The notes beneath the pieces are model-generated. The model saw nothing but the letters and a program-made list of their open reading frames with translations. It did no database searches and had not been told where the DNA came from. 21,616 nt of DNA. Source: a virus. Shown one piece after another: positions 14,726 through 20,021 of this stretch. The DNA lies in the IMG/VR virus record IMGVR_UViG_3300032116_001500, positions 1 to 21,616 of that record; one strand, given 5' to 3'. A program made the translations under genes and the position numbers. Each line of letters starts with the position of its first letter. The first letter of the stretch is position 1.

Positions 14726-15130
14726 ATGGCAATATTCAAAAAGAAGATCGAAGATGAGCAACTTGTTACAAAAGAAACATTTGTTATTTCTTTAAAAGAT
14801 GTATTAGAGAAAGAATTTCCGAAGTGGCATATATTGCTTTTTCCTGGAGATTTAACAGCAGATAAACCTTATGATACGCTTTTAATTCGTACTTTCGAGA
14901 AGTTCACCACAAAGTTTATATCGAATGGTCTACCGAATCCTTTTCACAAAGAGAAAGCGGAAAGTATACAGATTGTTATTGCTGTGAGTTGTATTTCAAA
15001 AAACAAATTAAAAGAATATGACGACGCGTTTTTCAATTCAACAAAAGAATGGGTTTACACTCATTTAATCACAGATAATTTAAAATCGATTTATTCTAAA
15101 TTAAAAGAAATAGAAGAAACAAACAGTTAA
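14726..15130 (+). CDS. Hypothetical protein (134 aa), last gene before a terminator
   Basis: ATG 14726; the ribosome site is weak. The protein starts with a basic patch (MAIFKKKIEDEQLV), then alternates short strands and helices: FPKWHILLFPGDLT, DTLLIRTFEKFTTKF, IQIVIAVSCISKNKLKEYDDAFFN. The regular alpha/beta plan suggests a compact soluble domain, but no catalytic residues stand out. It ends this gene group, followed by a hairpin with a T-rich tail. Function unknown. Confidence 0.55.
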   Translation: MAIFKKKIEDEQLVTKETFVISLKDVLEKEFPKWHILLFPGDLTADKPYDTLLIRTFEKFTTKFISNGLPNPFHKEKAESIQIVIAVSCISKNKLKEYDDAFFNSTKEWVYTHLITDNLKSIYSKLKEIEETNS

Positions 15131-15210
15131 GTTTTTCTCAAAATCTTTAAAATTTTACCAAAAAGCCCTTGAATTCCCTCAATTTTCTCTCTACACTTTC
15201 CCTACATAAA

Positions 15211-15245
15211 TAAAAAACCAGCATTTTTTAGGTGCTGGATTTCTT
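15211..15245 (+). terminator. Probable rho-independent terminator after the 134-aa gene
   Basis: Stem CCAGCA (15218-15223) pairs with TGCTGG (15233-15238) around a 9-base loop. It is preceded by an A-run and followed by ATTTCTTT. The stem is short and the T-tract is interrupted, so termination may be partial. A-run and T-rich flanks could let it act in both directions. Confidence 0.5.
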
Positions 15246-15307
15246 TAGAATAATAACAAAAATTTCAACGAATAAACCATAAGAGGTTTATATGAATAAG
15301 GATAAAA

Positions 15308-15331
15308 TTTAACTTTAACTTTACCTTTAAC
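15308..15331 (+). repeat. Four tandem hexamers TTTAAC (one TTTACC)
   Basis: Consecutive copies at 15308, 15314, 15320 (TTTACC) and 15326, followed by CTTTAA. Short AT-rich tandem repeats near an initiator gene resemble DNA-unwinding elements or binding sites; function is inferred only. Confidence 0.4.
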
Positions 15332-15474
15332 CTTTAAAAAAGAAGAATTAATCCATCCCCCCTTTTCTTTTTTTAAATTATATAAAAAAGAGAAGTATGT
15401 CAACCAATAATTTTTAAAGAATGAAAATTCTAACATCTTGAAAGAGTAAAAGCGAATGGAATCAACGGAAGAAG

Positions 15475-15490
15475 GATAATTTAAATTATC
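15475..15490. promoter_or_regulatory. Perfect 16-base palindrome (operator candidate)
   Basis: GATAATTTAAATTATC reads the same on both strands, 65 bases before the replication gene start. Length and symmetry fit the site of a dimeric repressor controlling initiator expression. AT-rich DNA makes chance palindromes more likely, but 16 perfect bases is notable. Confidence 0.4.
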
Positions 15491-15554
15491 AAAAAGAAAA
15501 CAAATGAAAGTAAGGACTTATAAAGACACTTCAGCGTAACACTACGGAGTATAT

Positions 15555-16721
15555 ATGAGCTGGACGCATAAAATATCACAAATAAAAATGAGCCAACTTT
15601 CAAGAAATGATAAAGTTTTATTAAGTTTCCTTGCAGGCAAAGCAGATTTCAAAACAGGAAAGAACATTTATGCTAGTACATTAACAATGCATGAAGTTAC
15701 TGAAATTTCCTTAAAAGGCGTATCAATATCCCTTAAGTCACTTATAAAGACAGGAATTATTATTAAGGTTCAAGACAATTACGCAATCAGGAAAACAAGC
15801 GTATATGATTTGAATGTCCCCTTACTTGATGAATGGGAAAAATCAAGCAAAGAATATCTCTCAAAAAAATCCAAAAGATCTAAAAAGATAGAACAAAATA
15901 CAAATGTAATAGCTACAGATGTTAATAATGAAACATGTGTAATAGCTACAGATGTTAACGATAAAACAGATGTAATAGCTACACCTGTTAACGATAAAAC
16001 AGATGTAATAGCTACAGATGTAATAAAAAAACATATGTCATTTTCGCCTCAAACATATGTAATAGCTACGCATAACCTATATAGTACCTATAAATATACT
16101 ACTAGTGCGTGCGCGCGCGAGGCTGTGCCTAAAATTTCATCACACGCTACTTCTGATCAAAATGCCCTAGCTACTACTACTAATTCTCAAAATAAAATTT
16201 TGGCTAAAACAGCCGGTGAATTGCAGGAAGATTTTTCACTAACGAACGAGATGCAGGAAATTGCATTTGCGATGAATTTTCATCCAAGCAAAATACAAGA
16301 AGCTTATCGAGAGACCTGCGACTACTGGAAGGACTCTGGGAACTATCCGAAGAACGTGATTCTTTCTTGGAAGGGAAGTTTGCTTAGGAAGATCAATCAC
16401 GATAAGACCTATTGGACGACGTCTGAGGTTCGCTCACAGCCTGTTGCTGCGTTTAAGAAACAAACACCTCCTCCCGAGCCGGAGCCTATTTCAGTCCCTA
16501 TTCCTGCAGAAGAAGAGCGCAGGGTATTGCATCGAATCATTGGTGACGCAAAGTACAAATCCTGGTTTATTGATTGCCGGATTGTTTTCAAGCGTTCTGG
16601 CGATGAGCTTATGGTGTATTGTCCGAGCTATTTTGTTCGAGATTATTTGGACAATCATTTCAAATCTGCAATTTCGAAGGCTTTTAACTGTGAAAACGTG
16701 GATTTTGCACTTGGAGGATAA
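15555..16721 (+). CDS. Phage replication initiator: winged helix, iteron-coded linker, DnaA domain-I-like C-terminus
   Basis: 388 residues, ATG with CGGAG upstream. Residues about 14-92 form a winged-helix-like DNA-binding domain (LSRNDKVLLSFLAG..., MHEVTEISLKGVSISLKSLIKTGII). Residues 117-172 are a linker of repeated 11-residue units, VIATDVNDKT-like, written by 33-base DNA repeats. About 228-281 resembles the helical module of phage O or DnaT-type proteins (CDYWKDSGNYPKNVILSWKG). After a Pro-rich linker (304-317), residues 322-377 match DnaA domain I: LHRIIGDAKYKSWF then LMVYCPSYFVRDYLDNHF. In DnaA this domain contacts the DnaB helicase. Role inferred: bind its own origin and recruit host helicase. 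Base composition shifts from AT-rich in the first half to visibly richer in GC after about 16250, suggesting a mosaic. Confidence 0.75.
   Translation: MSWTHKISQIKMSQLSRNDKVLLSFLAGKADFKTGKNIYASTLTMHEVTEISLKGVSISLKSLIKTGIIIKVQDNYAIRKTSVYDLNVPLLDEWEKSSKEYLSKKSKRSKKIEQNTNVIATDVNNETCVIATDVNDKTDVIATPVNDKTDVIATDVIKKHMSFSPQTYVIATHNLYSTYKYTTSACAREAVPKISSHATSDQNALATTTNSQNKILAKTAGELQEDFSLTNEMQEIAFAMNFHPSKIQEAYRETCDYWKDSGNYPKNVILSWKGSLLRKINHDKTYWTTSEVRSQPVAAFKKQTPPPEPEPISVPIPAEEERRVLHRIIGDAKYKSWFIDCRIVFKRSGDELMVYCPSYFVRDYLDNHFKSAISKAFNCENVDFALGG
15905..16069 (+). repeat. Five iteron-like repeats within the initiator gene
   Basis: TGTAATAGCTAC occurs at 15905, 15938, 15971, 16004 and 16058. The first four are spaced exactly 33 bases and extend into longer shared sequence (ACAGATGTTAACGATAAAACA). 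The fifth is 54 bases further on. Because the spacing is a multiple of three, the repeats keep the frame. They are followed by an AT-rich stretch (about 16076-16104) and an alternating purine-pyrimidine tract GTGCGTGCGCGCGCG (16105-16119). Lambda-type origins lie inside the O gene in the same position, between the DNA-binding and partner-binding halves. Origin function is inferred. Confidence 0.6.
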
Positions 16722-16851
16722 AGTTTATGGTTCTTAGGGGTTGCTAATAGCGAAATTTTGAACGTACAGCGTTTTTTTAGATATTAGATGTAGACTTCTA
16801 TGGTTTCCCGTATTAAACTCAATCCTACGCAATTAAATGAGGGATTAAAAA

Positions 16852-17316
16852 ATGAAAGAAGAGCAGGAATCGAAATGGCGCTGGAAAAATTGCTTATTTT
16901 GCAAACAGTCTTTTCCAATGATGAAGTCTTATCAAACCTTTTGTTCACCCAAGTGTCGTTCAGATCATCATAATGGAAAGCGTTATGATTGCCAATACTG
17001 CGGGAATGCCGTTTACAAGAGAATGAAGGGGGGCGATCCAACATGTCGGGAATGTGAAAGAGAATTATTAGATAGAATGAATTATTCTTTTTCTGGAAAA
17101 GCAGAATATTTATTAGGATTGTACCGCTCGAGGTATGAAGAAGAGTTGCGTATAATCGATTGGAGTAAAGAAGAATTGGCTGCCGGGGATGATGATTTCA
17201 GAAAAAAAATCAGAATTGCTTTAAAATCAAGATATAAAGTTGAAGAACGGATTGCATGGCTTCAATATCATTCTAAAAAGCATACTTGTTTGGAGGAATT
17301 GAAGAAAAATGACTAA
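16852..17316 (+). CDS. Small protein with two zinc-binding motifs
   Basis: 154 residues, ATG 16852 with GAGGGA upstream. Residues about 14-42 have CLFC...TFCSPKCRSDHH, and about 47-66 have CQYC...CREC; together these are two Cys4-like zinc knuckles or ribbons. The remainder is a charged helical domain (YRSRYEEELRIIDWSKEEL; RIALKSRYKVEERIAWLQYHSKK). Such small zinc proteins commonly bind nucleic acid; the position after the replication initiator suggests a role in replication or early gene control. The gene overlaps its neighbour by 8 bases. No specific family is assigned. Confidence 0.65.
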   Translation: MKEEQESKWRWKNCLFCKQSFPMMKSYQTFCSPKCRSDHHNGKRYDCQYCGNAVYKRMKGGDPTCRECERELLDRMNYSFSGKAEYLLGLYRSRYEEELRIIDWSKEELAAGDDDFRKKIRIALKSRYKVEERIAWLQYHSKKHTCLEELKKND

Positions 17317-17605
17317 AATAAAAATAAGCGCTTTAGAAAAAAACGAAGCAAGGGAAAGAGATTTAGAATATTATATTAGAATCATGCAAAATCCTATTCC
17401 CTTTAAGCATGTTGAAGGTGTGAAAAACGCAAAAATAGAATTAGAAGCATTGAAAATAAAAATAGCTAAACAGTATAAAGCTATTGGTAAAAAAACTATT
17501 GGATTTGATCTCGAAAAATACAAAAGAATAACACAACCCGATTTATATTTTGATATAAAAGAATATGTTAAAAAATATTATCCGAAAAAAGAAGAAGAAA
17601 AATGA
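17309..17605 (+). CDS. Small basic hypothetical protein
   Basis: 98 residues, ATG 17309 overlapping the previous gene by 8 bases, with GGAGGA about 15 bases upstream. Highly Lys/Glu/Ile-rich, helical in the first two thirds (RERDLEYYIRIMQNP; KNAKIELEALKIKIAKQYKAIG), ending in DIKEYVKKYYPKKEEEK. It overlaps the next gene by 4 bases (ATGA). No motif recognised. Confidence 0.55.
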   Translation: MTKIKISALEKNEARERDLEYYIRIMQNPIPFKHVEGVKNAKIELEALKIKIAKQYKAIGKKTIGFDLEKYKRITQPDLYFDIKEYVKKYYPKKEEEK

Positions 17606-17907
17606 CTGGAGAAATCAAAATATCTAAAAAGGGAAACGTCATAAAATTTCCTTCTCAAAGAACTTTAAAAAAACAACGAGAAAAAACCAAGGAAGAGTTA
17701 GAAAAACATATTATAATTACGATTTTGAGTGATATTAATCATTATCTTTCTCATTTAATCAGTAAAGAAACTTTAAAATATTATCAAGTTCTATGGAATC
17801 TTGAGCCTATTAAACTTTTAGATGAAAAATTAGCTTTCATCAGAGAAGATATTACTAATCTCATTGATATAATCAATGCCGAAATAAATTATATAAAGGG
17901 TGAATGA
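17602..17907 (+). CDS. Small hypothetical protein
   Basis: 101 residues. Start ATG 17602 in an ATGA overlap with the preceding stop, so translation is probably coupled. A basic N-terminus (KISKKGNVIKFPSQRTLKKQREK) precedes a helical Ile/Leu-rich body with YLSHLISKETLKYYQVLWNLEPIKLLDEK. Not recognised; a nucleic-acid-binding early protein is conceivable from the basic N-terminus. Confidence 0.55.
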   Translation: MTGEIKISKKGNVIKFPSQRTLKKQREKTKEELEKHIIITILSDINHYLSHLISKETLKYYQVLWNLEPIKLLDEKLAFIREDITNLIDIINAEINYIKGE

Positions 17908-18110
17908 TGAATAACGATACAATACAATTTACGCCTGCTATGATTATGGAAATTAGAGAGCATGTTTTTAATGCTTTGCATAAACACGAAAAAGATTATA
18001 AAGAACCAATTCTTTCTAATTCTTATTGCATAGGGCTAGAAAACTTTAAAATGCTATTATTAATAATGGTTTATCGAGAAAATATTAGGTGTGTAAAATG
18101 GATTCATTAA
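17904..18110 (+). CDS. Small hypothetical protein (68 aa)
   Basis: ATG 17904 (overlapping the previous TGA) or the adjacent ATG 17907; GGGTG lies 6-8 bases before. The sequence starts MMNNDTIQFTPAMIMEIREHVFNALHKHEKDYKEP, followed by a hydrophobic helix (FKMLLLIMVYREN). The overlap chain supports it. Function unknown. Confidence 0.5.
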   Translation: MMNNDTIQFTPAMIMEIREHVFNALHKHEKDYKEPILSNSYCIGLENFKMLLLIMVYRENIRCVKWIH

Positions 18111-18382
18111 CTAAAGGTTTATATTATATATCAGACACTACTATAAATGATTTTGTTCGATACGATAGGCGTACGGGAAAAGTTATCAAATATCCTAACG
18201 GAATTTCAGAGGAAGATAAAATTAAAATTCAAGATAATTTAATGACAATCCATAAAAACTTATCTGAGCCTGAAAAAGAAAGATATTCTTTTAGATGCAC
18301 AAATTATAGAGGAGTAGAAAAATATATAGGAGACTTGAGTGACTATAAAAGAATACAATCATTTTTTTCAAAGAAAATTTAA
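18098..18382 (+). CDS. Small hypothetical protein (94 aa)
   Basis: ATG 18098 with AGGTG upstream; a GTG three codons earlier is less well placed. Mixed strands and helices: GLYYISDTTINDFVRYDRRTGKVIKYPNG is a likely beta hairpin pair, then a charged helix (EEDKIKIQDNLMTIHKN). No catalytic motif. Overlaps the preceding gene by 13 bases. Confidence 0.5.
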   Translation: MDSLTKGLYYISDTTINDFVRYDRRTGKVIKYPNGISEEDKIKIQDNLMTIHKNLSEPEKERYSFRCTNYRGVEKYIGDLSDYKRIQSFFSKKI

Positions 18383-18429
18383 TGAATCCATTAAATTTTA
18401 GAGCAAAACAAACCACAAAGGAGAATTAA

Positions 18430-18705
18430 GTGAATTTAGAAAATTATCATTATTATTTGACAGCAAAATTTAATGAATTAATAGAAAAAATTTCAGAGGA
18501 AGAAAATTTTAATCCTGCCTCAGAAGATGATATTTCGTGCCCGGCAAGAAAACTTTTAATAAAATATTACTACGAAATGATGGAAAGGTTACGTGATCTT
18601 GAAAAAATTGAAGTTATGTTAAAAATGACAAGAAAAAACACTGGCGTTGCTACTTATCACAAAAATTTACTGAAAGATCTTACATCCCTAGACTCGGATA
18701 GTTAA
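18430..18705 (+). CDS. Small helical hypothetical protein, GTG start; last gene of this block
   Basis: 91 residues. GTG 18430 is supported by AAGGAG at 18418-18423. Helical and acidic at the N-terminus (YHYYLTAKFNELIEKISEEEN), Lys/Met/Tyr-rich in the middle (KLLIKYYYEMMERLRDLEKIEVML). It converges on the leftward tRNA-like elements, 25 bases away. Function unknown. Confidence 0.55.
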   Translation: MNLENYHYYLTAKFNELIEKISEEENFNPASEDDISCPARKLLIKYYYEMMERLRDLEKIEVMLKMTRKNTGVATYHKNLLKDLTSLDSDS

Positions 18706-18730
18706 AAGCTTTGATTCATTAGATAAGAGG

Positions 18731-18804
18731 CGTAGGCAACGGGGGATTCTCCCGAATCTCTATATACCGAAATATACAGTGTTTTAACGTTAAACTATAC
18801 CTAC
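18731..18804 (-). tRNA. tRNA-like element 1 (degenerate, oversized anticodon arm)
   Basis: Acceptor GTAGGTA pairs with TGCCTAC over 7 positions (one G-T). D-arm GTTT/AAAC has a 7-base loop. The anticodon arm is 20 bases (CTGTATATTTCGGTATATAG): it pairs as 7 bp with a 6-base loop TTTCGG, or 6 bp with an 8-base loop, but not as the canonical 5 bp plus 7. The T-arm CGGG/CCCG encloses AGAATCC instead of TTCRANN. No CCA is encoded. Either a decayed tRNA or a tRNA-shaped RNA; amino acid not assignable. Confidence 0.45.
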
Positions 18805-18826
18805 ATAAAAATGATTTAATAAAAAA

Positions 18827-18902
18827 GTGGGGGGGCGGGAATCGAACCCGATATATCTATACACCTAAATGTATAGGGTTTTAACCTTTAAACTACCCCC
18901 CA
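18827..18902 (-). tRNA. tRNA-like element 2 (oversized anticodon arm)
   Basis: Acceptor TGGGGGG/CCCCCCA is perfectly paired. D-arm GTTT/AAAC has an 8-base loop with GG. T-arm has the canonical TTCGATT loop with four G-C pairs and one T-C mismatch at its base. The anticodon arm is again 20 bases (CTATACATTTAGGTGTATAG), pairing as 7 bp with loop TTTAGG or 6 bp with loop ATTTAGGT. Depending on how the loop is read the anticodon could be TAG or TTA, or four bases. No CCA is encoded. It clearly shares ancestry with element 1 (same D-arm and arm plan). It begins one base after a terminator T-run. Confidence 0.5.
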
Positions 18903-18903
18903 T

Positions 18904-18937
18904 AAAAAAACGCCCCTCTAAGGATTAAAAAGGGGCG
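18904..18937 (-). terminator. Strong rho-independent terminator
   Basis: On the minus strand CGCCCCT (18937..18931) pairs with AGGGGCG (18917..18911) over 7 bp with a 13-base loop, followed by seven T (18910..18904). It would end transcripts coming from tRNA-Gly or the adjacent small RNA, and directly abuts tRNA-like element 2. Confidence 0.85.
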
Positions 18938-19032
18938 CTGCGTAAATAGGAAATTATTACTTTAATATTCGACTCTGAACGAGGGAAAATGTTTTTTAGG
19001 CATTCATCCCTCATGAGACCTTGGAAATCTCA
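18904..19032 (-). ncRNA. Putative small RNA with own promoter and terminator
   Basis: The stretch between the promoter (start near 19032) and the terminator is about 129 bases, holds no credible gene, and can fold into successive hairpins: TGAGA/TCTCA (19032..19014) with loop TTTCCAAGG; GAGGGA/TCCCTC (19012..18981) with an inner ATG/CAT; then the terminator stem. The first hairpin starts exactly at the predicted first base. Its loop contains TTTCCAA, the anticodon loop sequence of the neighbouring tRNA-Gly(UCC). Role unknown. Confidence 0.5.
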
Positions 19033-19038
19033 ATATTT

Positions 19039-19067
19039 ATTTAATCTAAAATAGGAATTGTTGTCAA
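19039..19067 (-). promoter_or_regulatory. Promoter for the putative small RNA
   Basis: Minus-strand TTGACA (19067..19062), a 17-base spacer, then TTAAAT (19044..19039; four of six consensus). It lies just after the tRNA-Gly and directs transcription into the 129-base hairpin-rich segment that ends at the strong terminator. Confidence 0.5.
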
Positions 19068-19091
19068 TGGGATTTTTTAAGTTGTTGATAA

Positions 19092-19165
19092 TGGAGCGGA
19101 AAGACAGAATCGAACTGACATCCTTAGTTTGGAAAACTAACATATTACCATTATACTATTCCCGC
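19092..19165 (-). tRNA. tRNA-Gly (anticodon TCC)
   Basis: Starts GCGGGAATAGT as bacterial tRNA-Gly(UCC) does. Acceptor GCGGGAA/TTTCCGC (one G-T pair), D-arm GTAT/ATAT with loop AATGGTA, anticodon arm TTAGT-TTTCCAA-ACTAA with anticodon TCC (reads GGA), T-arm with loop TTCGATT and one T-T mismatch in the stem, discriminator T and encoded CCA. It reads GGA, a codon used heavily in the Gly-rich genes of this window. A full cloverleaf, probably functional. Confidence 0.9.
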
Positions 19166-19382
19166 ATTGGATTGAAAGACTGGCTTAGAGTCAACAAGTA
19201 ATTCGTCATCAATGAATGTTAATGTTAATGTTCCAGTCTCTCGAGAAGACCATACAATTTATTTCCTCTTAAAATCAATTAAATTTTTTCAAAATCAATC
19301 AAAATCTCACGACTAGAATCAATATTTATCTTTACTCATTTCAATACAAACCCTATACTAATTAAGGTTTTAGGCGTACGAT

Positions 19383-19430
19383 AATTGATAGCCTTGGATT
19401 AAGCAAGATATTGATTTGAGGCTATTAATT
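19383..19430. repeat. Inverted repeat, 11-base arms
   Basis: AATTGATAGCC (19383-19393) and GGCTATTAATT (19420-19430) match as inverted copies at 10 of 11 positions, 26 bases apart. It may form a long-loop hairpin or be a pair of protein-binding sites. Confidence 0.45.
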
Positions 19431-19512
19431 TCCCCCTAAAACTTTCATCCTTATATTTCTAGAGTAAATTCCATGTGGTGGCTATCGCCCTATCAACATA
19501 CAATCATGCTTG

Positions 19513-19555
19513 TTATGCAAATCGTCTATTTGAAATTAGCAACGATTTGTCATAA
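19513..19555. repeat. Inverted repeat, 13/14-base arms, upstream of the nuclease operon
   Basis: TTATGCAAATCGT (19513-19525) and ACGATTTGTCATAA (19542-19555) are inverted copies differing by a single extra base, around a 16-base spacer, 41 bases before the nuclease start. The position suits an operator or a cruciform regulatory element. Confidence 0.5.
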
Positions 19556-19595
19556 TGTTATTATTATATTAACCAAAATAAGTTATTAGACTTGT

Positions 19596-20021
19596 ATGTG
19601 GAATTCCATAGAGCAACGACATCTTTATCAATATTTATTCTCTATTCCCAATCCCAATCTAAGCAATCATAAAGGCGAGACGAAACTTCACCTAGAGTGT
19701 ATCAATCATATGAAGAGCTGGGCTGTCTCTGGTGAGCTAAAGGCCCTCTGGTTCCACCCTGCCAATGAAACCCTTAAGAAGGGAGATACAGGCTGGGGAA
19801 TGCTTTTAAAGATGATGGGGAAGCTTCCTGGAGTTCCTGATCTTATCTTTCTATGGGACAAGGGAAGTGGCTGTATTGAATTAAAAAGTTCAAAAGGAAG
19901 ATTAACAGAAGAACAAGAAACTTTTAAAAAATGGTGCTGTGAATTTAATATTCCGTATGCTATATGTCGCTCATTAAAAGAAGTTGAAAAAACTTTAAAA
20001 GACTGGAAAGTGTTAAAATGA
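19596..20021 (+). CDS. VRR-NUC domain nuclease
   Basis: 141 residues, about the size of stand-alone phage VRR-NUC proteins. The PD-(D/E)xK core is complete: E29 or E34 in the first helix, GVPDL (D82), IELK (E95, K97), then GRLTEEQ with Q107 and a closing helix. The family includes Holliday-junction and flap nucleases (as in FAN1) and phage enzymes acting on replication or recombination intermediates. ATG 19596 lacks a strong ribosome site. Its stop overlaps the next start by 4 bases (ATGA). With the YqaJ-type exonuclease further on, it suggests a replication/recombination operon. Confidence 0.85.
   Translation: MWNSIEQRHLYQYLFSIPNPNLSNHKGETKLHLECINHMKSWAVSGELKALWFHPANETLKKGDTGWGMLLKMMGKLPGVPDLIFLWDKGSGCIELKSSKGRLTEEQETFKKWCCEFNIPYAICRSLKEVEKTLKDWKVLK

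Larger units (their letters stand above)
15131..15554. other. 424-base AT-rich control region before the replication gene
   Basis: No convincing gene. In order it holds the terminator hairpin at 15211-15245, four TTTAAC-type hexamers (15308-15331), a pyrimidine-rich block (about 15352-15376), AT-rich DNA, and a perfect 16-base palindrome at 15475-15490. The next gene's ribosome site (CGGAG) is just before 15555. No clear -35/-10 pair was found. The mix of AT-rich direct repeats and an operator-like palindrome suits transcription control of the initiator gene or part of an origin. A weak 63-codon minus-strand frame here (15245-15436) is probably chance. Confidence 0.5.
19166..19595. other. 430-base non-coding region with inverted and direct repeats
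   Basis: No gene of note on either strand. It holds GAAAGACTGG (19174-19183) facing CCAGTCTCTC (19233-19242), three tandem AATGTT hexamers (19215-19232), repeated AAAATCAAT units (about 19271-19300), and two long inverted repeats listed separately. It separates the leftward tRNA/small-RNA genes from the rightward nuclease operon, so divergent promoters and operators, an attachment site or an origin component are the likely contents. No clean promoter was identified for either direction. Confidence 0.5.

Noticed and set aside
15245-15436. 63-codon minus-strand frame in the control region
   Set aside because: Low-complexity AT-rich translation, no ribosome site, and it sits over repeats and a pyrimidine block.
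15905-16069. Regular 33-base spaced repeats as a CRISPR array
   Set aside because: The shared sequence covers nearly the whole period with no unique spacers, stays in frame within a coding gene, and no cas genes are present.
16800-16973. A 57-codon frame beginning MVSRIKLNPTQLNEG
   Set aside because: No ribosome site; largely overlaps the zinc-finger gene, which has a strong GAGGGA site.
18731-18804. Assigning tRNA-like element 1 as tRNA-Arg(TCG) and element 2 as tRNA-Leu(TAG)
   Set aside because: A 7-base loop with those anticodons leaves no paired 5-bp stem, and element 2 lacks the long variable arm of tRNA-Leu.
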